Positions 37,058 to 45,896 of a stretch of 64,000 bases of DNA are shown here, in pieces (position 1 is the first letter of the stretch; the number at the start of each line of letters is the position of its first letter). The position numbers and the translations under genes were made by a program. Source of the stretch: Sphingomonas sp. 35-24ZXX (GTDB lineage Bacteria; Pseudomonadota; Alphaproteobacteria; Sphingomonadales; Sphingomonadaceae); contig NZ_JROG01000003.1 of NCBI RefSeq assembly GCF_000786215.1, positions 992,001-1,056,000 on the forward strand, given 5' to 3'. The notes beneath the pieces were generated by a model. That model was not told the DNA's origin, did not search any database, and saw only the letters and a program-made list of their open reading frames with translations.

Positions 37058-37927
37058 ATGGCGCGTAGAGCGCGCATGACATGCACCTGGCTTATCGTGA
37101 ACGAGGCGAGCGGCAGCTATGATGCTGCGGTGATCGCCGATATCGTGACCTGGTTCGCGAACAGCGACCAACCGGTCGACTGCATCGTGCGCTGCCCCGA
37201 CGAAGATCTGCCGACGGCCGAAACGCTGCGCACGTCGGGCGTCGAGACGCTCGCGATCTATGCCGGTGACGGCACCACCAACAGCGCGCTGAAGGCGGCC
37301 GCAGGATGGGATGGCGGGGTGCTGATCCTGCCCGGCGGAACGATGAACCTGCTTGCACGAGCGCTGCATGGCGAGCAGCCGTGCGACGCGATCATCGCCG
37401 AGGCCGGGCGCGATCGTCGCACCCGGCAGCTGAGCACGGTCGAGATCGGCGAAAGCATCGCCTATGTCGGTGTGATCGCAGGGCCGACGACCAGCTGGGC
37501 GCAGGTGCGCGAAAACGCGCGCCACCGCGAAGTGGCCGATCTGGTGTTCAACGCCATTCCCGCCGCGATCTCCGAAAGCCTGGGCGGACCGCAGGTCGGC
37601 ATCGAAGGCCACGCTGAAAGCTTTCCCGCCATCTTCGCTGCCCCGCGCGACACCACGATGGCGCTGTGCGGCTTTACCGCATCGAGCATCAGCGAGGTGC
37701 TCAGCCATGCCAGCGCCTGGCTGAACGGCGATTTCCGCGAAGGCCCGCGGGTCGATCTGGGCAGCGCAGCAAGCGCGACGCTGACCAGCGAGGCCGAGAC
37801 CATCGGCCTGCTGATCGATGGCGAACCCGCCGAATGCCGCCCCGGCGACACGCTGCGGCTGGGCCATGCCCCGCACAATTTCATCACCACGCGCCCCAGC
37901 GAAGATCACCTCACGCCCGCTCCATGA
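37058..37927 (+). CDS. Diacylglycerol kinase-like lipid kinase family protein
   Basis: A 289-residue protein with the DAGK catalytic-domain signature: TWLIVNEASGSYD at the start, IYAGDGTTNSALKAA (about residues 66-80, the GGDGTxN loop) and LPGGTMNLLARAL (about 91-103). The C-terminal lobe is an all-beta YegS-like domain. Phosphorylation of a lipid is likely but not certain. ATG at 37058 or 37076. The stop overlaps the phosphoesterase gene by four bases, so kinase and phosphoesterase are coupled. Confidence 0.82.
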   Translation: MARRARMTCTWLIVNEASGSYDAAVIADIVTWFANSDQPVDCIVRCPDEDLPTAETLRTSGVETLAIYAGDGTTNSALKAAAGWDGGVLILPGGTMNLLARALHGEQPCDAIIAEAGRDRRTRQLSTVEIGESIAYVGVIAGPTTSWAQVRENARHREVADLVFNAIPAAISESLGGPQVGIEGHAESFPAIFAAPRDTTMALCGFTASSISEVLSHASAWLNGDFREGPRVDLGSAASATLTSEAETIGLLIDGEPAECRPGDTLRLGHAPHNFITTRPSEDHLTPAP

Positions 37928-38652
37928 CCGTTCTCTTTCACGCAAGCGACCTGCATTTCGGCGCAGAGGACAGCGCGGCGCTGGCCTGGTTTGCGCAGGA
38001 GGTCGAGCAGCACCGGCCCGACGCGGTGATCATCACCGGCGACCTGACGATGCGCGCGCGATCGGCCGAATTTGCCGCGGCGCAGGAATGGCTTGCCGCG
38101 CTGGGTCGTCCGGTGCTGATCGAGCCGGGCAACCATGACCTGCCCTATTTCAATCCTGTCCGGCGTATCTGGCGGCCCTATGGCCGGGTGATGCGGCTGC
38201 AGCAGGAGCTGCATGACGGCGTGACACTCGACCATGTCCATCTGGTATCGCTGCGGACCACCGCGCGGGTCCAACTGCGGCTCAACTGGTCGAAGGGGCG
38301 CGTCAGCGGCCGCGCGCTGCACGAGGCGCTGCATGCCTTGCTCAGCGATCCTGACGCGCAGCTGCGCATCGTATTGACGCATCATCCGCTGATCGAGGCG
38401 AATACGCAGAGCAGCGGGCGGACCACCGGCGGCCGCGCCGCGCTGGAGGCGATCGCCGCCGCCGGGGCCGATGCCGTGCTGTCGGGCCATGTCCATGACC
38501 CATTCGACCTTAAAGTGCCGACCGCTGCGGGCCCGGTCCGGCTGATCGGCGCGGGCACCTTGTCCGAACGCGTCCGCGCGACCCGGCCCTCGTTCAACCG
38601 GCTCGAAATTTCGGGCGGCCTGCTCGACGCGCGCGTCTGCGCGATGGCGTAA
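37924..38652 (+). CDS. Calcineurin-like metallophosphoesterase
   Basis: A 242-residue dinuclear-metal phosphoesterase. All five blocks are visible: DLHF (residue 9-12), GDLT, GNHD, HHPL and GHVH. Resembles CpdA/YfcE-type 3',5'-cyclic or phosphodiester hydrolases; substrate unknown. ATG at 37924 sits inside the previous stop (ATGA). Confidence 0.9.
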   Translation: MTVLFHASDLHFGAEDSAALAWFAQEVEQHRPDAVIITGDLTMRARSAEFAAAQEWLAALGRPVLIEPGNHDLPYFNPVRRIWRPYGRVMRLQQELHDGVTLDHVHLVSLRTTARVQLRLNWSKGRVSGRALHEALHALLSDPDAQLRIVLTHHPLIEANTQSSGRTTGGRAALEAIAAAGADAVLSGHVHDPFDLKVPTAAGPVRLIGAGTLSERVRATRPSFNRLEISGGLLDARVCAMA

Positions 38653-38742
38653 GGCGCGGATTAACGCGGTTTAACACGGCGAAATCTTACAATTCTGGAA
38701 CGCGCTGCTAGCCTATCCTCCGGGCAAGGGGGGATTCGCGAG

Positions 38743-40794
38743 ATGATGAGGAAGCCATTCAATCCGTTCGAGGCGGCGATCTGGAAACGGTTGGCCGAAA
38801 CCCTGTTCGTCGAGCCCGCGCAGATGGCGATCAGCCCCGCGCAGGTCGTCGCCAACCTCCAGCGGCTGTTTGCCAATATCGAAGGCGATACGCCGCGCAA
38901 TACCGCGCTGTCGGTGATCGCCACCTGGCTTGTGCTGGGCGGCCCCGTCTGGCACTTCGCGCCGCGATCCTTCCGCATCTGGCGGATCGAGCGGCGGCTG
39001 CGCAACAGCCGGGTCGATATCTTTCAGGACATGGCCCGCATCCGCGGCATCGTCTATGCGGGCTATTACGGCCACTGGCTCGATCAGGACGATGCCAATG
39101 CCTCCGATGCGGCGGCCGAGGATGCCAACCGCGCCAACCCGGTGTTCCAGTCGATGGGCTTCACCCTGCCCCGCCACCGGGAGCGTGCGGGCACGCCCGA
39201 TGACCCGCTGATCGCCGAGCACACCGGCAACGACCTGCCGTACACCGTGTTCGTCGGCGAGGATGCGATCCCCGACAGTGTCGAGGTGGTGGTGATCGGA
39301 TCGGGCGCGGGCGGCGCGGTCGCAGCATCGAACCTCGCCGACCAGGGCTATGAGGTGCTGGTGATCGAGGCCGGGCCTTATATGCCCAGCGCGCGGATGA
39401 CCCCCAACGAGGCGCATATGTCGTCGAGCCTGTTCAAGGACGGCGCGATCCAGACCACGCGCAACCGCGACATCATCGTGTTCCAGGGGCGCACCGTCGG
39501 CGGCTCGACCGTGGTCAACAACGGCATCTGCCTGCGGCTGGCGCGCGAGGGCGAGACCCACCCCGATGCCAATGACGTGCTGCACAGCTGGCGCGAACTC
39601 GGCGCGCCGGTCGATCCGGATGCACTCGAAGACAGCTATGCCCGCGTCGAATGCCGGCTGGGCGTGCACGAGATCGACCGGCGGCTGGGGCGCAGCAACG
39701 GCACGCGGCTGCTCAGCGGCTGGGACGCGTATCGCGCAAGCTCTGCCGACCCGCTCGATCAGCGCGCGGTCTCGGGCTGGTTCCGCAAGAACTGGGGACA
39801 GAAGACCGAGGCAAACGCCTGTGTTTCCTGCGGATATTGCAACACCGGCTGCCCCTATGGCCGCAAGCGCGCGATGCCCGAAAGCTTCCTGCGCCACGCG
39901 ACGTTGAGCGCACCGCGCAAGGCGCGGATCCTCGCGCATGCCGAAGTCGCGCATATCGGCTGGGACGGACGCGACGACCATGGCCGCAAGCGCGCCTCAT
40001 CGGTGCAGGTACAATTCCCCGATGGCCGCGCCAAGACGATCCGCGTGACCAAGGGCGTCGTCGTCGCCGCAGGCACCATCGCATCGAGCAACATCCTGTC
40101 GGCGAGCGGCATCGAGGGTACCGGCAAGGGCATATCGCTCAACATCGCCTGCCCCGTCCCTGCGCTGATGCCCGACCCGGTCAACGCCTGGGACGAGGAC
40201 CAGATGGCGACCTTCATCGATCGCGGCGATTTCCTGATCGAGAGCCACTTCCAGCCGCCGATGAGCATGGCCTCGCTGGTGCCGGGCTGGTTCGACGAGC
40301 ATTTCCGCCGGATGCGGCACTACAACCGGCTGGCGTCGGCAGGCGTGCTGTTCCCCGCCGACCGGCTGGGCAACATCAAGAAGGGCAAGCTCGATTTCGT
40401 GCTGCAGCCCACCGACCTGGCCGTGCTGCGCCGCGCGCTGTCGACGCTGACCAAGCTGCATTTCCGTGGGGGAGCGCAGGAGGTCTACCCTGCGTTGCTG
40501 CATGGCGAGACGATGCACGCCGGGATGAGCGACGAAGAGATCGACCGCTTCTACTGGGAGCATATCGAGGAACCCGACGATGTCGTGCTGTCGTCCAGCC
40601 ACCCGCACGGCGGCAACGCGATCAACGCCGATCCGGCCAAGGGCGTGGTCGATCTCGACCAGCGCGTCCACGGCACCGCCAATGTGCTGGTCACCGATGC
40701 CAGCGTGATGCCCAGCTGCATCCGCGTCAACGCGCAGCTGACCACGATGGCGATGTCCGACCGCGTGACCTACGGAAAAAGGGTGTTCGGCTGA
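38743..40794 (+). CDS. GMC-family FAD oxidoreductase (long-chain alcohol/sterol oxidase-like)
   Basis: A 683-residue flavoprotein. About 170 residues of N-terminal helical extension precede the FAD motif VVVIGSGAGGAVAASNLADQ (about residues 182-201). A cysteine cluster CVSCGYCNTGCPYGRK (about residues 363-378) resembles that of long-chain fatty alcohol oxidases. The catalytic His is in SSHPHGGNAINAD and the closing Asn region in DASVMPSCIRVNAQLT. The N-terminal extension contains a gluconate-dehydrogenase-subunit-like helical region. No signal peptide. Monocistronic. Confidence 0.9.
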   Translation: MMRKPFNPFEAAIWKRLAETLFVEPAQMAISPAQVVANLQRLFANIEGDTPRNTALSVIATWLVLGGPVWHFAPRSFRIWRIERRLRNSRVDIFQDMARIRGIVYAGYYGHWLDQDDANASDAAAEDANRANPVFQSMGFTLPRHRERAGTPDDPLIAEHTGNDLPYTVFVGEDAIPDSVEVVVIGSGAGGAVAASNLADQGYEVLVIEAGPYMPSARMTPNEAHMSSSLFKDGAIQTTRNRDIIVFQGRTVGGSTVVNNGICLRLAREGETHPDANDVLHSWRELGAPVDPDALEDSYARVECRLGVHEIDRRLGRSNGTRLLSGWDAYRASSADPLDQRAVSGWFRKNWGQKTEANACVSCGYCNTGCPYGRKRAMPESFLRHATLSAPRKARILAHAEVAHIGWDGRDDHGRKRASSVQVQFPDGRAKTIRVTKGVVVAAGTIASSNILSASGIEGTGKGISLNIACPVPALMPDPVNAWDEDQMATFIDRGDFLIESHFQPPMSMASLVPGWFDEHFRRMRHYNRLASAGVLFPADRLGNIKKGKLDFVLQPTDLAVLRRALSTLTKLHFRGGAQEVYPALLHGETMHAGMSDEEIDRFYWEHIEEPDDVVLSSSHPHGGNAINADPAKGVVDLDQRVHGTANVLVTDASVMPSCIRVNAQLTTMAMSDRVTYGKRVFG

Positions 40795-40813
40795 TGATCG
40801 GTGCGGGCTGAAA

Positions 40814-40966
40814 AGCCCTCCCCCTCGATGGGGGAGGGTTGGGTGGGGGTGATCTCACCGGATTGCGCATCGCCGCAGCGAAGCATCCAGCCGCACCCTC
40901 ACCCCCACCGCTGCGACTAGGCTCCTGCGACGCCAAGCCTCGCTCCTCCCCCATCAAGGGGGAGGA
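40814..40966. repeat. GC-rich composite intergenic repeat (after GMC gene)
   Basis: CCCTCCCCCTCGATGGGGGAGGG hairpin at 40816-40838, GGTGGGGGTGA at about 40842, its complement TCACCCCCACC near 40899, and CTCCCCCATCAAGGGGGAG at 40945-40963. Outer arms of the element are inversely related over 150 bases. Confidence 0.7.
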
Positions 40967-40991
40967 CGCGCAGCGCGAACTCAGCCCCGAA

Positions 40992-41798
40992 CTACTCCCC
41001 GCGCGCCTTGCGCACCATCAGGCCGCCGCGCTTGCGGATCGATCCGGGCATCCATTTCGCCGCGAACGCCAGGCGCTTGGCGGTGGGGCCGACATAGCTG
41101 TGCACGTTCTTCGGATCGTGCACCGCAGCCCAGGCGGCTTCGGCAACCATCAGCACGGGTGAGATTTCCAGCCCCGCCGCGGTCACGCTCTGGCCGATCG
41201 ACTGGTTGCTGTTGGCAGGCGCGCCATCGAGCAAAGGCGTATCGATGAAGCTGGGCAGCAAGGCGCGGACGCGGATGCCATCCACCGACCATTCGATATC
41301 GAGCGCCTCGCTGAGCCCGCGCACCGCAAACTTGGTCGCCGAATAGACCGACAGCCCCGCCGAGCCATAGATCCCCGATGCCGACGAGGTATTGAGCAGG
41401 CACGATCCGGGTGTGGCTTTCAAGTACTTATGGCCGATATGCGCGCCATAGACGACGCCCTTGAAGTTGATGTCGACCAGCTTCTCGATATCGGCTTCGC
41501 TGTGGTCTTCGAGCGGCCCGCCGATGCCGACACCTGCATTGTTGAACAGCACGTGCAGCTTGCCGCCATGGGGCTTAGTGAACGCTTCGAGCGCGGTCGT
41601 CCATTGCTCGCGGCTGCGCACATCGAGCGGATGGATCGACGCCATGCCCGCCGGCAGCATCGCGGCGGTTTCCTCCATGCCCTTGATGTTGACATCGGCG
41701 AGCCCGACGAACCAGCCCTTCGCGGCAAAGAACCGCGCAACTTCGCGCCCGATGCCCGATGCGCCGCCGGTGATGAAGATGGTCTTGGTGTCGGTCAT
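40992..41798 (-). CDS. Short-chain dehydrogenase/reductase
   Basis: Classical SDR of 268 residues. Cofactor motif TGGASGIG (about residues 9-16), NNAGVGIGG (about 86-94), catalytic Ser in NTSSASG and YSATK (Tyr/Lys, about 150-154). Asp after the second strand (LADVN) suggests NAD(H). The C-terminus is Arg/Lys-rich (AKWMPGSIRKRGGLMVRKARGE). Substrate unknown. Start ATG 41798 is the normal SDR N-terminus. Confidence 0.9.
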   Translation of the reverse strand: MTDTKTIFITGGASGIGREVARFFAAKGWFVGLADVNIKGMEETAAMLPAGMASIHPLDVRSREQWTTALEAFTKPHGGKLHVLFNNAGVGIGGPLEDHSEADIEKLVDINFKGVVYGAHIGHKYLKATPGSCLLNTSSASGIYGSAGLSVYSATKFAVRGLSEALDIEWSVDGIRVRALLPSFIDTPLLDGAPANSNQSIGQSVTAAGLEISPVLMVAEAAWAAVHDPKNVHSYVGPTAKRLAFAAKWMPGSIRKRGGLMVRKARGE

Positions 41799-41832
41799 GT
41801 GTTGCCCCTCCGGATATCTGTTGTTCCACCAC

Positions 41833-41912
41833 CCGCTCAGCCTGAGCCTGTCGAAGGCCCCGCGCCCACGCCAACGATAGAGCGGGGCCTTCGACAAGCT
41901 CAGGCTGAGCGG
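41833..41912. repeat. Long inverted repeat (GCCTGTCGAAGGCCCCGC type)
   Basis: Arms of 31 bases at 41833-41863 and 41882-41912 are almost fully complementary around an 18-base loop. The core CTGAGCCTGTCGAAGG is a widespread intergenic repeat in proteobacterial genomes. Positioned just upstream of the SDR start, where it would not terminate that gene. Confidence 0.85.
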
Positions 41913-42039
41913 AGGTGGGTCGGGTCAAAGGGTCAAGCTTCCTTTGTCCGATTGGTTTCCTGCTCAACGCTAAGCCGCACCCTGCCTCCACGCAAGTGGC
42001 TAGCCAGCGCGGGTTTCCGCCGCCTATAAGCGGGTCTGC

Positions 42040-42858
42040 ATGGCGACCTCACCCTCTTTTTCCCGGCCCGCCGCCGCGCGCGGCCCTGCCGTAGCGTTCG
42101 AGGGCGTCGGCAAGACCTATGGCAGCGCCGTCGCCATTGCCGGCATCGATGCGACAATTTCACCGGGCACCTTCGTTGCCATCGTCGGCAGCTCGGGATC
42201 GGGCAAATCGACTCTGCTGAAAACCGTCAATCGGCTGATCGAGCCCGATTCCGGCAGCGTGCGAATCGATGGCGCCGACGTGGCCGAGCGCGAGCTGCAC
42301 CAGCTGCGCCGCTCGATCGGCTATGTGTTCCAGAATATCGGCCTGTTCCCGCACATGACCGTCGCGCAGAACATTGGCATCGGCTCGCGGCTGGCCACCG
42401 GCAAACCGCTGGCGGACGACCGCGTCAGCGCGCTGCTCGATCTGGTCGATCTGCCGCGCGACTTTGCCACGCGCCTGCCCGAGCAGCTGTCGGGCGGACA
42501 GAAGCAGCGTGTCGGCGTCGCGCGCGCCCTTGCGGGCGAGCCGGGGCTGATGCTGATGGACGAACCCTTCGGCGCGCTCGACCCCGTCACCCGCGAGGCG
42601 CTGGGCGAGCAGTATCGCGCGCTGCACGAACGGCTGGGGCTGACCACGATCATGGTCACGCACGACATGGCCGAGGCGCTGCTGTTCGCCGACCGCATCT
42701 GGGTGATGGCGGCCGGGCGGATCGTCGCCGATGCGACACCATCGCAGCTGATCGCCGGCGGCTGCGGCGCGGAGGCCGAGGCTCTGGTTGCGGTGCCGCG
42801 GCTGCAGGCGGAGCGGATCACCGCGATGCGCCAAGCCGAAGGAAAACCGGGTGCGTAG
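42040..42858 (+). CDS. Osmoprotectant-type ABC transporter ATP-binding protein
   Basis: ATPase (272 residues) of a glycine betaine/choline/carnitine-type (OpuC/ProV-like) importer. Walker A GSSGSGKST (about residues 51-59), Q-loop YVFQNIGLFPHMTV, signature LSGGQKQRVG and Walker B LMLMDEPFGALDP, typical of the family. CBS domains seen in some ProV/OpuA ATPases are absent. The fused permease-binding protein follows after a 197-base repeat-containing gap, so they form one system. Confidence 0.9.
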   Translation: MATSPSFSRPAAARGPAVAFEGVGKTYGSAVAIAGIDATISPGTFVAIVGSSGSGKSTLLKTVNRLIEPDSGSVRIDGADVAERELHQLRRSIGYVFQNIGLFPHMTVAQNIGIGSRLATGKPLADDRVSALLDLVDLPRDFATRLPEQLSGGQKQRVGVARALAGEPGLMLMDEPFGALDPVTREALGEQYRALHERLGLTTIMVTHDMAEALLFADRIWVMAAGRIVADATPSQLIAGGCGAEAEALVAVPRLQAERITAMRQAEGKPGA

Positions 42859-43025
42859 GTCCCTCGACTTCGCTCGGGAACTCGGAGAAGTATGCTCTGT
42901 GGTGGATCAGGGAGACCAAAGCTTCCCCTCCCGTTTGTCCCGAGCGAAGTCGAGGGACGTATGCGCCGGGGTGAGTCAGCGAGACCAGTTCACCCTCTCC
43001 GAGTTCCCGAGTGAAGTCGCGGGAC
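42859..43025. repeat. Three-copy CCCTCGACTTCGCTCGGG repeat inside the Opu operon
   Basis: GTCCCTCGACTTCGCTCGGG at 42859-42878 has an exact inverted copy at 42939-42958 and a diverged copy in the inverted orientation at about 43006-43025. It begins right at the ATPase stop codon and fills the gap before the fused permease gene. A known type of dispersed intergenic repeat; here it lies within an operon. Confidence 0.85.
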
Positions 43026-43055
43026 GTGTGCGCCTCACGGTAGCGAGCAAAACGG

Positions 43056-44609
43056 ATGACGCTTGACTGGCCGCGCATCCTCGACCTGCTCGCGCAGCAT
43101 GTGCAGCTGAGCTTTGCCGCCTTGGGCCTCGCGCTGGTCATCGCGCTGCCGCTCGCGATCTGGTCGGTGCGCAGCCGCACGGTCGCAGGCGTGACCTTGG
43201 GCTTTGCCAGCCTCGTCCAGACGATCCCTGCCCTCGCATTGCTTGCGCTGTTCTTCCCGCTGCTGCTCGCGCTGTCGGCGATCTTCGGCGATGTCATCTC
43301 GCCTTTGGGCTTCCTGCCCTCGCTGCTGGCGCTGACGCTCTATGCTCTCCTGCCGATCCTGCGCAATGCGGTGACCGGGCTGCGCTCGGTCGAACCGGCG
43401 ATGGTCGAGGCGGCCGATGGCGTGGGCATGACGGGCCTTCAGAAGCTGTGGCTGGTCGAAGCGCCGCTCGCCTCGCCCACCATCATGGCGGGCGTGCGCA
43501 CCGCGGCGGTGTGGACCATCGGCGCGGCGACGCTCTCCACCACCGTCGGCCAGCCGAGCCTGGGCGATCTGATCTTTGCCGGGCTGCAGACGCAGAACTG
43601 GTCGCTGGTGCTCGCCGGATGCCTGGTCGCGGCGGGCCTTGCGATCACCGTCGATCTGCTGCTGGGGCTGATCGAAAGCGGCATCCGCTGGCGCAAGCAT
43701 CGGCGCATCTGGGGGGCGGGCGTCGCGCTCGCCGCCGGGCTCGCCATCGCGCTGTGGCCCGCACCGCCAAGCGACAGGCCTGTGATAACTATCGGCGCCA
43801 AGCGCTTCTCGGAACAGTATATTCTGGCGCGCCTGATCGGCCAGCGGCTGGAGGATGCGGGCTATGCTGTGCGCTATCGCGAGGGCCTGGGCAGCGCGGT
43901 GGTGTTCCGCGCATTGGCGAGCGACGAGGTGCAGGTCTATGTCGATTATGCCGGCACGATCTGGACCAACGAGATGCAGCGACAGGACCCCGAGCCGCGC
44001 GCGGACATGATCGCCGAGATCACCCGCTGGGCCAGGGCGCAGCATGGCGTCGGGTTGATCGGTCCTCTGGGATTCGAGAACACCTATGCCTTTGCCGTGC
44101 GGCCCGATGATGCAAAGCGGCTGCGGCTGAAAACGCTCGACGATGTCGTCCGCGTCGCACCGCAATTCGTCTTCGGCACCGATGTCGAGTTTCTGGAGCG
44201 GCCCGAATGGCAGATGGTGCAGGCCGCCTATCCGCTGCGCTTCAAGGGCCGCCGCGCGTTCGAGCCGACCTTCATGTACCGCGCGCTGCAACTGGGCGAG
44301 GCGGACATCATTTCCGCCTTCTCGTCCGATGGCCGGATCGCCGCGAACGGCTTTGTCGTGCTTGAAGACCCCAAGGGGGCCGTGCCCTCTTATGATGCGA
44401 TCCTGATGGTCAGCCGCTCCGCTGCGGCCGATGCACGGCTCGTCGCGGCGCTCAAGCCTCTGGTCGGCGCAATCCCGGTGGAAAAAATGCGGGAGGCCAA
44501 TTATCGCGTCGACAGGGACAACAACAAGCAAAGCCCGGCCGATTCGGCACGGTGGCTGGACAACGCCATTGTCACGATGCCATCTTCACCCAGCCCCAAG
44601 GGGAAATAA
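43056..44609 (+). CDS. Fused osmoprotectant ABC permease and substrate-binding protein
   Basis: A 517-residue fusion. Residues about 1-215 form a BPD_transp_1 permease (six helices, with the EAADGVGMTGLQKLWLVEAPL coupling loop). A further helix at about 222-238 leads to an OpuAC-type binding domain (about 245-510) beginning ITIGAKRFSEQYILARLIGQ and containing VQVYVDYAGTIWTNEM. The topology places the binding domain outside the membrane, as in OpuABC systems. Substrate probably a quaternary ammonium osmolyte (glycine betaine, choline or carnitine), by family. Confidence 0.9.
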   Translation: MTLDWPRILDLLAQHVQLSFAALGLALVIALPLAIWSVRSRTVAGVTLGFASLVQTIPALALLALFFPLLLALSAIFGDVISPLGFLPSLLALTLYALLPILRNAVTGLRSVEPAMVEAADGVGMTGLQKLWLVEAPLASPTIMAGVRTAAVWTIGAATLSTTVGQPSLGDLIFAGLQTQNWSLVLAGCLVAAGLAITVDLLLGLIESGIRWRKHRRIWGAGVALAAGLAIALWPAPPSDRPVITIGAKRFSEQYILARLIGQRLEDAGYAVRYREGLGSAVVFRALASDEVQVYVDYAGTIWTNEMQRQDPEPRADMIAEITRWARAQHGVGLIGPLGFENTYAFAVRPDDAKRLRLKTLDDVVRVAPQFVFGTDVEFLERPEWQMVQAAYPLRFKGRRAFEPTFMYRALQLGEADIISAFSSDGRIAANGFVVLEDPKGAVPSYDAILMVSRSAAADARLVAALKPLVGAIPVEKMREANYRVDRDNNKQSPADSARWLDNAIVTMPSSPSPKGK

Positions 44610-44612
44610 TCC

Positions 44613-45152
44613 ATGATGATCAAGCGCCTGTTGCTGACACTTTTCATCGCGCCGATGCTGCTGTGCGCGAATGCCGCGCATGCCGCTGTCACCATCACCT
44701 TCTACAGCCACGAGTTGGGCAGCCAGTTTCCGCACGCGTTTGCCACGCTGAAGGGCAAGGTCGATTCCACCGGCGAGATGGTCGATACCAACATCGGTTT
44801 CACCGCGGTCAGCACCGGCCCCAGCATCCTGTTCGGCTGGGTCGAGGGCAAGACCAGCGTGCTCAAGCCCAAGTACATCGCCGACAGCGCAGCTCATTTC
44901 ACTTATGAACTGACCGATGCCGAATATCGCGCGGTGATGGCGGTGCACGAGAAGTGGCGCACCAAGAAACAGAAGAGCTACAATCTCAACTCGGCCAACT
45001 GCGTCCACTTCATTGCCGATGTCGCCACCGCAGCCGGCCTGAAGACCAACCCCAAGAGCAAGTTCTTCAAGAAGCCGACCAGCTTCCTCAAGGAAGTGAC
45101 CGCGCTTAGCCGGGGCCGGCTGGCCAGCGGCCGCATCCTCTACAAGAGCTGA
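44613..45152 (+). CDS. Secreted hypothetical protein, possible permuted papain-fold
   Basis: A 179-residue exported protein with signal peptide (cut at AHA-AVTI). A beta segment TFYSHELGSQFPHAFATLKG at the start of the mature chain carries a His, and a later helix SANCVHFIADVATAAGL (about 125-141) carries a Cys-x-His. His before Cys is the order in circularly permuted NlpC/P60 (LRAT-like) hydrolases, so a peptidase or amidase fold is plausible but unproven. C-terminal region is Lys-rich. Starts four bases after the Opu fusion stop and is probably cotranscribed. Confidence 0.75.
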   Translation: MMIKRLLLTLFIAPMLLCANAAHAAVTITFYSHELGSQFPHAFATLKGKVDSTGEMVDTNIGFTAVSTGPSILFGWVEGKTSVLKPKYIADSAAHFTYELTDAEYRAVMAVHEKWRTKKQKSYNLNSANCVHFIADVATAAGLKTNPKSKFFKKPTSFLKEVTALSRGRLASGRILYKS

Positions 45153-45172
45153 CTCCGGAAGGGCGGACAGGC

Positions 45173-45790
45173 CTAGAGCGCGGCGTTGTTGTAGCAATGC
45201 CAGGTGAGGATCGCGACCGCGCCGCGATGCGGTGACCAGGGATCGGCCAGCGCGCGCGTCTCCTTTTCCGAAGGCCGCGCCTCCAGCCCCAGGATCCGCC
45301 CGATCCCGGCCTGCACGGCAAGGTCGCCCGCGGGCCAGATGTCCGGGCGGCCTTCGGCGAACAGCAGGTAGATTTCCGCCGACCAGCGGCCGATGCCCTT
45401 GATCCGCACCAGCTCGGCGATCGCGGCTTCGTCATCCTCGGGCAGGTTTTCCAGATCGAGCGCACCGGTCACCACCAGCTCCGCCAGCGAACGCGCATAG
45501 CCCTGTTTCTGCCGCGACATGCCGCAGGCGCGCAAGGCATCGAAATCCGCCGCGATCAGCGCCTCGGGCGCACACCCCTCGCCGAGCGCGGCTTCCAGCT
45601 TGTTCCACACCGACGCCGCCGACGCCACGCTGACCTGCTGGCCGACAATCGTACGCAGCAAGGTGGTATAGCCGCGCGAGCGGATGCGGGGTTCGGGATA
45701 GCCCGCGATCTCCAGCGCACGCGCGATCGCCGGCTCGCGCGCGGCAATCGCATCGAGCCCGCTGTTCAATTGTTCGCCGGTCAAACCCAT
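45173..45790 (-). CDS. DNA-3-methyladenine glycosylase II-type (AlkA/HhH-GPD)
   Basis: A 205-residue base-excision repair glycosylase that removes alkylated purines. The helix-hairpin-helix is LVRIKGIGRWSAEIYLLF (about residues 113-130) and the catalytic Asp lies in DIWPAGDLAVQAG about 12 residues later. LRTIVGQQVSVASAASVW is a conserved N-terminal block. The N-terminal TBP-like domain of E. coli AlkA is absent (short form, like yeast Mag1/Archaeoglobus types). ATG at 45790 preferred; upstream in-frame starts at 45823 and 45880 exist. Confidence 0.92.
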   Translation of the reverse strand: MGLTGEQLNSGLDAIAAREPAIARALEIAGYPEPRIRSRGYTTLLRTIVGQQVSVASAASVWNKLEAALGEGCAPEALIAADFDALRACGMSRQKQGYARSLAELVVTGALDLENLPEDDEAAIAELVRIKGIGRWSAEIYLLFAEGRPDIWPAGDLAVQAGIGRILGLEARPSEKETRALADPWSPHRGAVAILTWHCYNNAAL

Positions 45791-45896
45791 AAGTGCAGTC
45801 CCTCTCACATCCGCTGCTTGCATTCGCGCGCCCGGTTGATCATAGCAGCGGCGTTTGCGGGGGCCAGAGCCCGTTGCCATCTAGTGGGGAGTTTCC

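Noticed and set aside
38661-38675. TTAA-N6-TTAAC resembling a CtrA box
   Set aside because: CtrA sites need a 7-base spacer; here it is six, and the upstream half lacks the full consensus.
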